Part shown: positions 10,501 through 21,180 of the stretch, piece after piece | How the letters are laid out: each line of letters begins with the position of its first letter | How positions within the stretch are numbered: position 1 is the stretch's first letter | NCBI GenBank assembly: GCA_030704615.1 | Contig: CM060733.1 | Coordinates: 34,968,001 to 35,032,000 of the forward strand | DNA length: 64,000 nt | DNA from: Takakia lepidozioides | Lineage: Eukaryota > Streptophyta > Takakiopsida > Takakiales > Takakiaceae | Direction: 5' to 3' | Notes under the pieces: generated by a model | Databases searched by the model: none | Told to the model about the DNA's origin: nothing | Seen by the model: the letters and a program-made list of their open reading frames with translations, nothing else | Translations under genes and position numbers: made by a program

Positions 10501-10929
10501 GAACCGCCGTATACGTTGTCTCTCTCCTCCGATGACTATGGGTCCAACATCAGGCTCCCAGTTGTCCTCCGTGACTGCAACCTTGAGTCCAGTAGGCTTA
10601 GAGGTAGAAGACGCGTCCCGTGGTTGTTATGCTGCAACCTCTTGAGCAGTGACCACTGCCTGCTCTGTCAGTGACAATGCCTCATCCCGCCCCATCATCT
10701 CATCCTTGAGGACCTCCTCAACCCGAGAAAAATCCCCAACCTCATCCATCTCCGCCGTCTTGGCTGCCAACTCCTTCTGAACCTCGAGTACCTCCCACGT
10801 GTGCCATGGATGCGGCCTGCACCTCGTGGTCCTCACATGTTTGTTCCCACTCGCTGCCTGTACCGTCTCGGTAGGCAGAGAGACCATCAAGGGAAGTGTA
10901 CTCCGTACTCTGCGCTGCTCAGCCATAGC

Positions 10930-11680
10930 CACTACAGGAAAATGGGGGCCTTTGCGACGCTCGAGCCATGTCGCGGCCACGCCGCAGTGTCGGGAAAACG
11001 CCCATTTTGGGCAGGCGGCGGGCGTAGAATTTGTGATGCCCGGCCGTCGTATGGGCGTCGCCAAAATGACGTCGCAAATATGCGACGTATGGGGGTCGCG
11101 AGCCCCCGCCCCAACTCCCGCGACTGCAGGCATCGCTTTTCGGGCCGTCCTCGCCTATGGCAGGGGCTTCCTTTGAGCGACGTCTTGCCGTGCGGCCCTC
11201 CAACCGACGACGTTGGTGGGGGCGACGGCGCGGCGTTGCATCTTTTTTTTTTTTTTTTTCTAACCTGCCCGGGAGTCCCATCCTAAAACCCAAAAACACG
11301 TGGTGTAAGCCGGGTGGTACGCCAAGCAACTATTGGGTGTGGCAAAAAAAACAGCAAGAGCAGGAGTCGGGCTCTGCCACGCCTAGGCGTGGGTTTGTGT
11401 GACGCTCTGGCGTCGTTTTTGTTTATATTTAATAATAGTAATAAAAGACGTGGCGCAGGCAGGGTGGCGGGCTCCGCGACGCCAGGGCGTCGCTGCTTGC
11501 GACCCCCGGACCAAAAAAACACGTCGCAGGGGGGGTCGGGCGTTGCCGCCCGCAAATGGGATTTGCGATGCCTGACTGTCGCTGCTTGCGACCCCTGCCC
11601 AAAAAACATGTCGCCAATGGCGACGGGCTGCAGTCGCGAGGGAAGCCAGGTGGGGGGGGGTTGGGGGTTGCTTTTGGGGG
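10930..11680. repeat. CACTA subterminal region rich in GCGAC words
   Basis: TTGCGAC, GCGACG and their complements recur in both orientations throughout, for example near 10,952, 11,070, 11,180, 11,480, 11,510, 11,585 and 11,625. In En/Spm such subterminal repeats bind the TnpA-type protein; here that role is inferred. Confidence 0.7.
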
Positions 11681-11692
11681 TGAATTGGGGGT
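11649..11692 (+). other. Potential G-quadruplex
   Basis: Four G tracts of at least five G (first one eight to nine) are separated by TT, TTGCTTTT and TGAATT. This fits a stable intramolecular quadruplex pattern on the plus strand, i.e. the strand opposite to the element's coding strand. Confidence 0.6.
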
Positions 11693-11916
11693 GGTTTTTG
11701 TTTTTTGCCTGGTTTTGTTTTTGGGGATGGGAGACCTTACAGTTCCATTTCTCTGATTTAGCATGTACACAATTGAGCAAGCATGAATCGAGGGTGAGGA
11801 CGGTGCGACACATGAATAAGATGGAAGATGGAACTATGGAAATATATTTATAGGAAATGAGCTGAAAAGCTCACAAGGGTTCAGTAGGCTGACCCTAGAA
11901 CCTACATGGACTAGAA

Positions 11917-13001
11917 CTAGTCATCCTCATCCTCATCCTCATCCTCATCCTCAGTGGAGGACTCAGAGCTATCCGATGAGCCTGATGACTCCGCGCCCTT
12001 TGCTAGAGCACCTAAATGAGGCGACGTTCCCCTAAGTCCCACAGAGCTCTCATCCAATCCCAAGCCATGACCCCCGACCTCATCCATACTAGTGCCCTGT
12101 AGTGCACTCATCCCCTCCGTGTTGGCCATGTTCTTCATGAGGGATTGCCAACTGTATTATACTGGAGATGGCTTCCTCTTAAATGCGCGTTGCTACACAT
12201 GCCACAAATTAAAGTCAGTTCTTCGCGATGATGGAGCCAGAAAGAAGACATAACAAAATCCATAGGGAAGTACGACTTACAAATCGCAAGATAAAACCCT
12301 TGGATCCGCCGGCGCCCCACTTGTGTATGGATTCGTGCTTGTCAAGGCAGACTGTTGTTGCTTCGCGTGCCCGGTCAAATCTGGCCTTGTTTGCGGCATC
12401 ATTCTCTCCCGCAATGAGTGCATCCCACGATACCTATCCCCCCCCCCCCCCAACAATTAGTGAATTACACACATACGTTGAATCGAATCCACCTCATTAA
12501 TGCACATGCGACAAATGGAAGGTGACATGATTCAGGATTTGTCAACCTGTGTAATTCCATAAGGTGGTTTGGGTATGGCCCCCTTTTCCATTGCCCTCCG
12601 AATGATCTGTCTGGCACGGTACCTCCTGTCCTTCAAGTTTCGCCCCACCATCTCCATCACCCTTGTGTCACTCCAATTGCCCAGAAACCAGCGGTCTAAC
12701 TCATGGGCATACGCCCGCTTCGCGCCAAAGTGCTGATCAGCCCACTCGATGTGCAAAGGGAACCACCTCAAGGCGAGTTCGAAGGCTGGCTTCTTCATCG
12801 CCTCCTAGAATGCACCGTAGAGGTCACCATGGCGATTCACCTCCACCGGTGGCACCACGATCTTTGCCAACTCCACGTCTTGTATCGTCAAGGGCATGTT
12901 CTTCTTCCCACCCTCTCCCTTCTTTGTAGCCTCCTTCCCCTGCTTCTTTGTTACCCCATTGCCCTCCCCCGCATGCACACTCACCCCTTCCTCTCCATGG
13001 G

Positions 13002-13032
<31 letters not shown>

Positions 13033-14059
13033 CTTTTCCTTCCCCTTCTCCACGACCATCTCCTTCTCCTTCCCCGCTACTTCCTCTCTCTCTTTCTCCC
13101 TCTCCCTTCTCTCTCTCTCCTCGACAGCCCATTCATTGATGGTAAAAGGGATCTCGGGAGGTCGAAGCCTCTTCTTCTTACCTTTGGTGTTCGGGTCCTT
13201 CATGAACACCACATGCTCTCCCTCATTGGCAAACCCACTAGACTGCACCAATGAGGCCAGCCATGTTGCTGCCTCTTGAAGACAAATAACCCCTCCAAAT
13301 TCAAAAAAAGAAACAAACAACAAAGAAAATCATGCATGCAAAGGAAAGGATAAAACATGGAATAAGGTGCAACAATTGTACCTTTGCAAGCTTGTCCGAC
13401 TCGCCCCCGACGTCACCCGATGTGGCAGGAGTCCCCGTTGCTGGATGTGCCCGCGCTATCCCCTCTCGGAGCGCCACTGGAAGTAGATTCCAGATGTGGA
13501 GCATAGCCGGCGGCGGTGCCCCGTAGTCCAGGCCCTTCTTTGCTGACCACTCATGCTCAGGGGGCGGCGTCGCTGATCGGCTAGGCCGCTCCAAACCAGC
13601 CCATACATCCTCCTCCCCCCCCCCCAAATATGTATCAGGGTAGAAGCCCTCACCCGGCTTGACTTCTTCGAGGCGCTTCGCTATCTCGGCCACTTCATTA
13701 GCCCTCCTCGTCTCCTCCTCCCTCATCGACAACAATGGGCTAGCAATGGAGGCTTTCAAAGGCCCATGAACCTGACGTTGGGCCTTGGCAAGTGCAGCCT
13801 TTGCTGCGGAGGAAGGGGTCGCTATGGGGGTGACATCCAAAAGTTGCCCATACCGGGCCCTCGAACGGGTGATGTGCTTGCCAAGGTACATTTCACCCGT
13901 CTTGATGGCCGGGGGTGTGCTCAACTGAGCATCCGGCTCAGCAACAACCTCCCGAATAGGAGAGCTGGCTGAGCCAGGCCCCTGGCGTATCCAAGATGTG
14001 GACAAGAGGGGGGGCACTGACCTCGGGGGGCAGACAAGCCCTCCGGCTGCGGCTGTCAA
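11917..14059 (-). pseudogene. CACTA second protein (TnpA/Ptta-like), several exons
   Basis: Minus-strand segments follow in order. 13,301-14,059 is Pro/Ser rich and holds MREEETRRANEVAEIAKRLE. 12,805-13,323 holds VICLQEAATWLASLVQSSGF and a Glu/Lys-rich block with a run of lysines coded by (CTT)n at 13,009-13,037. 12,532-12,798 holds WFPLHIEWADQHFG and NLKDRRYRARQIIRRAMEKG. About 12,290-12,445 holds WDALIAGENDAANKARFDRA. 11,917-12,138 ends in an Asp/Glu run coded by a TCATCC repeat. This layout matches the second ORF of plant CACTA elements, which binds subterminal repeats. Exon limits are uncertain, and poly-C runs (12,434-12,447 and about 13,614-13,624) may cause frame slips. Confidence 0.6.
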
Positions 14060-14568
14060 CGGGGCTGGTTAACCGTGAGACGCTCTGGCGCGTCACATGT
14101 GTCGGCAGAGAAGCCTCCCAATCTATAGATTGTCTCACAAACCTCGGGAGTCAATGTCTCACGTACTGCAATGGGCAAGATGTCTTGCAATAGATTGTGG
14201 TAGTCATGAGACTTCAAACCATGGACCCCGTCTTCTTCGCTGAACTTCGTACGGAGGGATGACCCATAGTTGGTGTTCGGACAGCACTTATGGTGGCTAT
14301 TACTTTCTTGTATTCCTCCTTTGTCCATTACCAAGGTGCGTGCGTGCCTATATTTTCACCGTACAACACCCTTTGGGTCCACACCATTTTGTTCGGCCCA
14401 TAGATGGCGCATGCGACCCTGCTCCTCAAGCTCCTTTCTAACACCGAGAGAATCTCCTTTTGCAGCCACTCCCTTCTTTGCCGGCGTGCCATGAATAACC
14501 CGAAAAATGGACGAGCAGACATTCTTCTCAATATGCATGAGATCTAGAAGATGGCGAATCTTCAGGTC
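14056..14568 (-). pseudogene. TNP2 transposase fragment (CACTA)
   Basis: The minus strand reads DLKIRHLLDLMHIEKNVC from a splice-acceptor-like tgtag at 14,569-14,573, then a RKELEEQGRMRHLW block. After a frame change it reads GVHGLKSHDYHNLLQDILPI (14,056-14,334). MHIEKNVC and GLKSHDYH-x-L-x-x-x-LP are hallmark motifs of TNP2, the catalytic CACTA transposase. The N-terminal half with the first catalytic motifs is missing, because upstream sequence changes to another repeat at 14,650. A frame break lies between 14,334 and 14,356. Confidence 0.85.
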
Positions 14569-14649
14569 CTACATATATCCCCACCCACAAAGACTTACAC
14601 AATTTTTTTTACGTGAAAGTGACAATGCAACGCATACCAAATGTGCAAT

Positions 14650-14910
14650 CACTACAACAGAACGCGGTATATCTGACTACGAGGCCGCGGTAGTCATGGT
14701 TTTCCTGACTTTGACCATGACTTCCCTGTACTTTTGGACCAAATGGGGCTTCATGTAGTTGTTGAAATGACTGCGTGACTACGTAGTCCTCTGGGTGACT
14801 ATGTTAATAGACTTTGTCATGACTGCATGGCTCTGCACTAGACGGAAGATTGGTCAACGATGGTTGACCAGTGCGAGCTCACCACCAAAAAGTAGTTGGA
14901 ATGACTTCTA
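14650..14910 (+). mobile_element. CACTA-like non-autonomous element end
   Basis: Starts CACTACAACAGAACGCGG and continues with the gtatatctgactac block shared with 1,680. Short gactac/gtagtc words recur for about 250 bp. The right end is not defined. It abuts the truncated TNP2 intron. Confidence 0.35.
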
Positions 14911-15364
14911 GTGCAAGCCTGGTAGCCAAAAGGTTAATTTTTTTTTAAAAAGTTGCTTATATAGGTTGCCCATTAAAGGGCTGGGACTTAGTTTTTTTTT
15001 CTTTTTTCTCCTCAGCGGTTTCTTAGTATCGAGCTGTTGTGTCATGGAACGCGATGATCGCAGGATAGGGCGTGGGATGGAGGCTTTGCATTGAGCTACT
15101 GATGCGGGGCGAAGCGCAAACTGCGCCGCAACCGCAATGGGCTCTTGGCTCATGTTAGTACCATGATGTGGTATTCTTCATGATGTTTACAAGGTTCTTG
15201 GGAGAGTCAGCTTGGTCTTAGCAGTCCGTGTTTCAATTTTACCTTTGTGGAAAAGGGTAAAAAGGTCCATGGTGACATTGTCAAATTTAGGGTATCCAGA
15301 AACAGGTAACAGAGGCAGTATTGAGGATACAAAGGTCCGAGTGTTTGAGAATATGCTAAACGAA
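14911..15364. other. No intact gene; faint PPR-derived words
   Basis: The words gggatggaggctttg (near 15,075) and atgggctcttggct (near 15,135) resemble the PPR block that follows. Long T runs lie at 14,938-14,950 and 14,991-15,004. Nothing else is recognisable. Confidence 0.4.
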
Positions 15365-17670
15365 CCTAGAGTGTGATGATCGCGGGATATGCCCCAGCAT
15401 GGATGCGGGATGGAAGCCCTTGGAGACCTATGAGCAAATGATGCGGGAAGGGGTAAAGGCATACCTAGTCACGTCCGTTTGTAGATGCAATGCGTGTGCG
15501 AGCCCGACAGCCCTGGAAAAGGGCAAAGAGGTCCACGTTGACATCATCAAAGGTGGAATTGTACCAGATGTCATTCCGAACGATACCCTGGTAGACATGT
15601 ATGCCAAATGTGCCAGCATCGAAGTTGTAAAGGGAAGACAAATACTGCTTCCATTGAGCGTTTTCATCTGTCTTCCTAGTGCAGAGGCTTGGGGGCAACA
15701 CACTACAACACAATCCTGTTTTATGAACGAGCATTGATCACGTGGATTTAATGATGACAGGATTCTTCTTCGACTTGTTTCAGCTTGTTTTGCCCTCTCA
15801 TCAGACTCGGCCCTGAATTGCTCGACGGAGCAAAGCTGACATGAGGGTTTTACATATCCTTCACAATGGTGGGACAACCGCGATCGCAAGGTGTGGCTTT
15901 TTCTTAATGTACAATGTGAAGAAGTTTGTCTATCCTGCAAATGGCTCTTGGCTCTTGGCAGGAAAGCTGGAAAGCAGGTGCACACTCACATTGTCCAAAG
16001 TGGATTCACGGCGAACGTTTTTCTATTCAACACCCTTGTCAACATGTATGTTAAGGGGAGCATCATCGATGATCACCAAGTGTTCAACACAGAATGCCTC
16101 AGTGATCTTTGATCACGTGGAATATAATCTTGGCAGGATTTACCAAGCATGGGCGTGGTATGAATGCATTGGAGACCTGTGAGCAAATAATGCGCTAAGG
16201 GGTGAAGCCCAACCACATCACGTTTGTTTGTGCTTGCAATGCGTGTGCAAGCCTGGAAAAGGGGAAAGAGGACCATGGTGACATCGGTCAAAGCTGGAAT
16301 CGCACCAGATGTCATTCTGAACACTGCCCTGACCTGGACATGTATGCCAAATGTGGATGCATTGAGGATGCAAAGGGAGTTTCCGACTCTATGGCTGAAC
16401 GAGATGTGGTGTTGTGGAGTGCAATGCTTGCAGGGTATGCACCAGTGTTGGGCGGTTCTTGCCTTTGTGAAGGAACCTTCGGTTTCGGTCCACAAATTTT
16501 TGAAGAGACGGTTCGGGATCCGGATCCGGTTATTTTTTATTAAGGCGGTTCCGGTCCGGTTCAGGTTCCGACTTTTTAACATGGGGGCGGTTCCGGTTAC
16601 CGGTTAGTTGCTGGGAAAAAAACACCGGTTCCGGTTAGGTTCCGGTTCTTTTTTAAAAATATATTAAATTCTTTTAATTTTTTATTCTTCTGGAAAATTA
16701 GATGAACTGATCTGATTGGTCATACTGAGAATTTTCAACTAAAACCAGGGAATTTATTAGTAAAACAGAAGTAAATAAACTTATATGTTTTTTGTGATTG
16801 TCTTTTATGGTATATATAACTAGTTATATACGCATGGTCTCCATTAAAAACGGAAAACCAGAGATTTTATAAGTTGTTGTACGGTGTAGCAAAGAACAAC
16901 TAAAACAAACTAACTACATAAGGATCTTAATTCAAAATACAAAACAAATTAAACATGTGTAATTCTATGGTTACCTTTTATGGTGCAGCAAAAGCACAAC
17001 TAAAAAAAACTACATAAATTTGGACCGGAACCGGAACCGCTTTGGAGCTGGAACCGCCGGTTCCCACACATGTGGTCGTAGCTGGAACCGCCGGTTCCGG
17101 TTCCCACACAATCCCCAATGAGCGGTTCCGGTTCTGCACAGGCGGGTCCGGTTCCGGTCCGGTTCCACATAACCGGAACCGGAACCGGTTACCTGGGGCC
17201 AGGCGGGTAACCACCCAACACTGGTATGCACAACAGGGACGTGGGATGGAGGCTTTGGAGACCTATGATCCAATGATGGGGGAGGGGGTGAAGCCCGACC
17301 ACTTTGTGTGCATTTGCAATGCTTGTGCAAGCCTGGCAGCCCTACACAAGGGCAAAGAGGTGCATGGGGATATCATCAAAGCTGGAATTGTACCAAATGT
17401 CATTCGGAACACTGCCCTGGCAGCTCTGGAAAAGGGGAAAGAGGCCCTTGGTGACATCTTCAAAGCTGGAATTGTACCAAATGTCATTCTGAACCATACC
17501 CTGGTGGACATGTATGCGAAATGTGGGTGCATCGAGCATGGACAAGGGCAAAAGGTGCATGGGGTATCATCAAAGCTGGATTTGTACCAAATGTCATTAT
17601 GTACACTGCCCTGGCAGCTCTGGAAAAGGGGAAAGAGGTCCACGGCGACATCTTCAGAGCTGGAATCTAA
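15365..17670 (+). pseudogene. Decayed PPR copies, plus strand, split by a hAT element
   Basis: The plus strand holds about four copies of the PPR blocks seen at 4,100-6,150, with VDMYAKC-type markers near 15,590, 16,035 (variant), 16,335 and 17,500. The reading breaks off at 16,434 in a GYA motif and resumes with QQGRGMEALETYD after 17,232. Removing the inserted hAT element and one target-site copy rejoins the frame. Several frameshifts remain (for example near 15,640, 16,110 and 17,560), so it is not a functional PPR gene. A distinctive segment, ESRCTLTLSKVDSRRTFFYS, occurs both here (about 15,966) and on the minus strand at about 5,545, so the two blocks are inverted copies of one region. 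Confidence 0.8.
16443..17223. mobile_element. Non-autonomous hAT element, 781 bp, with 8-bp TSD
   Basis: The element starts CAGTGTTGGGCGG and ends CCACCCAACACTG, a 13-bp terminal inverted repeat with one mismatch. It is flanked by a perfect 8-bp duplication GTATGCAC (16,435-16,442 and 17,224-17,231). The TIR form and 8-bp TSD are diagnostic of hAT transposons. The ends are rich in ggttccggt/accggaacc words in inverted arrangement, and the interior is AT rich. There is no transposase frame, so it needs a transposase in trans. Confidence 0.95.
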
Positions 17671-18374
17671 GAAAAGATTGTGTACTCTCTCAGGCATTCT
17701 CAATCTGGACACCTAAAGCTGGATAGAGCGACGACCTGGACGGATCCCCGCAGACCTCTCTTATCAATAGTGCCTGCTCCAGCGACAGAGAAATCAGACA
17801 GCTTGACAACTCATTTTTTGGTTTCTTCGGGCAGTCTGGGCAGATTCCAAAGAGCTATTCGCTTTCAAGGGATAATTTTTGAGGGTGAGGGTGAGTGCAG
17901 TGTTTACAGAGGCAGAGGAGTACAAAACAAAGGCACAAAAATTGGGGTCATCAGGCCTGGCGCTTCACTATGCCAACATTATCAATCAAATTGACAACTT
18001 AGTCTAGCTTTACCTCTTTTGAGTGAATTTATGATATGCAAATTTTTGTCTCTCCATGTGTTTCTAGGATGTCACAATAGTTCTCTCTCCAGATGTTATG
18101 TCACCATAGCCTAGACGCTTTACTGTATACTTCTGTTTCTCTTTTTCCAGCTGACTTGTCATTCCAAACGCCAACCAGACTAACAGAAAAGAGATTCACA
18201 TGACCTTTTTGGCAGGTGTCAAGACCTAACTCGGTGCCACCAAACACCAGGGACACACTGTACCAAGGTTTGCCCCGACTTTGAAGGCCTCTCTGCGCAA
18301 TCGCTTACAGCAAAACTCCAAAAGGATGAGGTATACTACGTTTTCTTTTTATCTTTGTTTCTCTCCCTTTCTAT
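17671..18374. other. No gene seen
   Basis: Mixed unique sequence between the PPR block and the LINE fragment. No frame of note and no repeat that I can relate to the rest of the window. Confidence 0.4.
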
Positions 18375-18810
18375 ACGTAACCCACCAGGAAAACTCACTT
18401 TTGTCTTCTTCCTGGATGTAAAAAGGCTTATGACCCAGTATGGCGCGATGGGCTGTGGCTTTGTCGGTGACCTTCTGGGTTCAGGGGAAAGATGTGGAGG
18501 ATGGTTCACAACCTGTATATGAACACCAAAAGCCAGAAGTCTAATTTCTTTGACATTGACCAAGGTGTAGCTCAAGGGTGTACCCTCTTCCCACTTCTCA
18601 TCAATGTCTTCAGTAATCAGCTCCAGAAGATGTGGAAAGTGAGGGATTCGGGTTAAAGGTGGATGATGCCACGATACCAGCTCTCGTGATTGGGATGACT
18701 TCATGGACCTAGGGGATATCCTATCCAATTTCATTAGTTGATTGATTGGGCGAAGAGGTACTGTGGAGGCTAGAAGCCAATGTTAATATCGCAGTGGAGC
18801 ACTTGCTCTT
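18375..18810 (+). mobile_element. LINE reverse-transcriptase fragment
   Basis: Plus-strand translation with one or two frame corrections follows the LINE at 59,237-61,104. It has K-K-A-Y-D-P-V-W-R-D-G-L-W, then GKMWRMVHNLYMNTKSQ, NFFDIDQGVAQGCTL and NVFSNQL. It ends in sequence matching the region after the FADD motif. A base is missing before the KKAYD motif. An in-frame TGA lies at the same codon as in the 59-61 kb copy. Confidence 0.8.
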
Positions 18811-19297
18811 CTGTCAGTGAGTCCATTAGCTCATTCTAGCAAGAGGCTCTATCTGCCAACAAAGTAATTTATCATCCTCTGATTATCTGTGTGTGCATTC
18901 TCTGGACAGGGCACATCATGGGCAAACACTGGGTGAGCATATTCACCATTTCAGCACACTTGAGGCTCCCACCCAGTCATGTTTGGTTTTCTTTTTCTAT
19001 AGTTTACTGCTGCTTGACTCTTTACTGCAACTCTCATCAGTATTGGTTTTCAGCACAACCTGGCCCCTTCTGACTAGTGTCAAGATGGTGGCATGGTGTC
19101 GGAGTGAAGTGAGTATGTTATCAAGTTGGTAGCTGTAATTTGAGTTTGTTGTCGTTATGGTGCTCACTTACACATCGAGTTTTCCTGTAAACTGGGCTTC
19201 TGCTTTGAACTGACCGTGTGCTTTTTTCAAGGCAGGTCATCAGGGGATTGAAGGTCCTTGGGCCATGCGGATCTGACTCTTCTACAGACATTGCACC
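18811..19297. other. No gene seen
   Basis: No coding or repeat signal recognised. Confidence 0.4.
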
Positions 19298-19793
19298 ATG
19301 CCAACCAAGAGTGTCAAGAGTTACATCCTAGAACTCATTGTGGGGCTTCACCATTTGGTAAGCCAGGCAAGAAGTTGTAATAGCCACCGGTCGCCACAAA
19401 AGTCACCAATCCGGTCAAGACCAACTGCCAAATTCACTCTACCAGCCCCGAACTTGTCACCACCATCTCCATCAGCAAATTTGTGGCCAGCGGTCGGCAG
19501 GAGCATCCAGTCCAGAGCTCTCGCAGGAAGATTAGGACATGTTGCGTGACATCGAATGTCCAAAGCCGCGAAAACTATTTCCGGGACAGAGTAAATCCCA
19601 GGAGTTTGACACCAGCAGAGTTGCCCAAAATTGTGAAATGCTAAGGTTGAGTAAGAGCAATAGCCATTCTCCAAGTACAACAAGGAGTGAAACACCCTCT
19701 CCACTGTATAAACTTCAGCGGCCCCATAGTATTAGTCCTCTAGAGCTGGATGCTATACCTTCACAGTGCAAGACAAATTTCATTTTTGCATAA
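19298..19793 (+). CDS. Unrecognised Ser/Pro-rich reading frames
   Basis: Two overlapping plus-strand frames (19,298-19,549 and 19,539-19,793) both have a Ser/Pro/Arg-rich, coding-like composition, for example APNLSPPSPSANLWPAVGRS and SNSHSPSTTRSETPSPL. They could be two parts of one exon separated by a frameshift, or two exons. I do not recognise a family, and no start or splice sites are convincing. It may equally be non-coding. Confidence 0.2.
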
Positions 19794-21180
19794 CTCCAAC
19801 AAACCATGAATACCATACTGATTTTTACTGAAAGTACTCAAAAAGGTAGAATTGTGTTTTACAACTACCAAAATTGTTGGACACGGGTGCAATCCAAAAC
19901 TCCACCTTTGATATGCACACAGCTGCTCACATCCACGCAGGCCATACAACCATCCAAGACTGCAGTATTCTGATAAGCAAATGACCTGGGCAAGCAATCT
20001 ACCATCCCAAATACAAGCTGCTTGAGTGTGTGGTTGGTTCTGCTGGAAATTAGTGTGGAAATTAGCTGGAAATTAGCGTGGCAGATCCAAAATTTTACCT
20101 TTTCTTCAAGGATAGACCTGCAGAGGAAGAAGTCTTCCTGCAAACCAATCAAGAAAGAGGGCTGGTTATGAACATTTTCCAAAGTTACTAGATTTCCTCA
20201 TGCAACACCATTTTCTGTTCAAGAGAAAAGGCCATCTGCACAGACTCAATCAGCCATGAAGGACTATCATATGTTCAAAAGTGTCCAAAAAAGTGAGAGA
20301 GCGATTTACAACTACCTGCAATTATGACGATAGGTACAATTGAAAACTCAAAAGCGATCCACACACCAGAGCCTCTCACCAAGTCTAGGTACAATAGACT
20401 GCGCCATGCAAAACTCAATTTTCTGATATGCAAATCAGTGGTGGCAGAGACAAAAGTTTTACCTTGTCTTCAAGGATAGATCTGCAGAGGCAGAAGTCGT
20501 CCTGCAAGTCAATCAATTCAAAGGGGTGGGTATGAACATTTTTCAAAGATGCTAGGGATCCATAAACACCATTATTTGTCTGAGGAAACAGGCCATGTGC
20601 AGAAACTCAATTAGCCATGAATGACAATCCATGTTTCAATATCCAAAAGTAGAACAACAAGTTACAACTACCTGATGTTGAAAATAGGTACAATGCAAGA
20701 CTGTCAAGAGTGCTCCATATACCACAGCCTCTCACCATGATTATGAAGATAAGGCCGTACAAAACTGCAACTTTCATGTTCAAACGAGTGGTGGCAGATG
20801 CAAAAGTGTTACCTTTTCTTCAAGGAAGAAGAGGAGGATGTCGTTCTGCAAGTGAATCAACAAAAATGGGTGGGTGTGAGCATATTTTAAAGGTACTAGA
20901 GACCGACCTGCAACATCATTGTGGTCTGAGAGGAGTCCATGTGTACAACCTCAAACAGCTATGAAATGGCTATCACATGTTTTAGTATCTGAAGAGGCAG
21001 AACTGCAATTTACGATCTACCTACGATACTAAAATGCCACAACTCAAAATTCTCCATACACCACAGCGTCTCACAAGTCTATGATGATAAGCCAGACATA
21101 AAAAAGTGCAATTTCCCGATAAGCTAATGAGTGGTTTACCTTTTCTTCAAAGACAGACCTGCAGAGGAATAGGTCGCCCT
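19794..21180. repeat. Tandem repeats derived from the 3' end of the RH39-like gene
   Basis: A block around accttttcttcaaggatagacctgcagagg recurs at 20,097, 20,461, 20,811 and 21,138 (period about 327-364 bp). It is followed each time by related sequence (ctgcaagtcaatcaa, then gtgggtatgaacatttt, then gccatgtgcagaaactcaa). The copy at 21,138 contains the last codons and stop of the RH39-like gene on the minus strand, so the array is repeated duplication of that gene's 3' end and 3' flank. A weaker unit precedes it (19,794-20,090). Confidence 0.85.

Larger units (their letters stand above)
7251..10929 (-). mobile_element. Ty3/gypsy retrotransposon, pol region, 5' part lost
   Basis: Reading leftwards on the minus strand the order is reverse transcriptase, RNase H, integrase, PHD finger, polypurine tract, LTR, which is the Ty3/gypsy order. 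Several frameshifts separate the open segments. Gag, protease and 5' LTR are absent: the sequence is cut at 10,930 by the CACTA element end, and I do not find the continuation beyond 14,649. The part upstream of RT (10,501-10,928) encodes an acidic linker without recognisable protease. Confidence 0.9.
10930..14649 (-). mobile_element. CACTA (En/Spm) element inserted in the gypsy element, one end missing
   Basis: The left terminus at 10,930 reads CACTACAGGAAAATGGG, a CACTA terminal inverted repeat, and it cuts the gypsy element. The following ~750 bp are dense in GCGAC/GTCGC words, as expected for subterminal transposase-binding repeats. Coding remnants on the minus strand are TNP2 transposase (14,056-14,568) and a second protein (11,917-14,059). 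The opposite terminus is not found. TNP2 is cut off in an intron just before a different CACTA-like end at 14,650, so that end is probably truncated or overwritten. Confidence 0.8.

Noticed and set aside
10627-11133. 168-codon minus-strand frame
   Set aside because: It crosses the CACTA insertion point at 10,930, joining gypsy linker to CACTA terminal sequence, so it is a chance fusion.
12824-13279. Phe/Ser- and Glu/Gly-rich frames on both strands around 13,000
   Set aside because: Shadows of the (CTT)n and CT-rich run. The Lys/Glu-rich minus frame belongs to the CACTA second protein.
18336-18734. 132-codon minus-strand frame
   Set aside because: Antisense shadow of the LINE reverse-transcriptase fragment on the plus strand.
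19865-20182. 105-codon minus-strand frame with LCRSILEEKV
   Set aside because: It is an out-of-frame copy of the RH39 3' end within the tandem array, not a gene.
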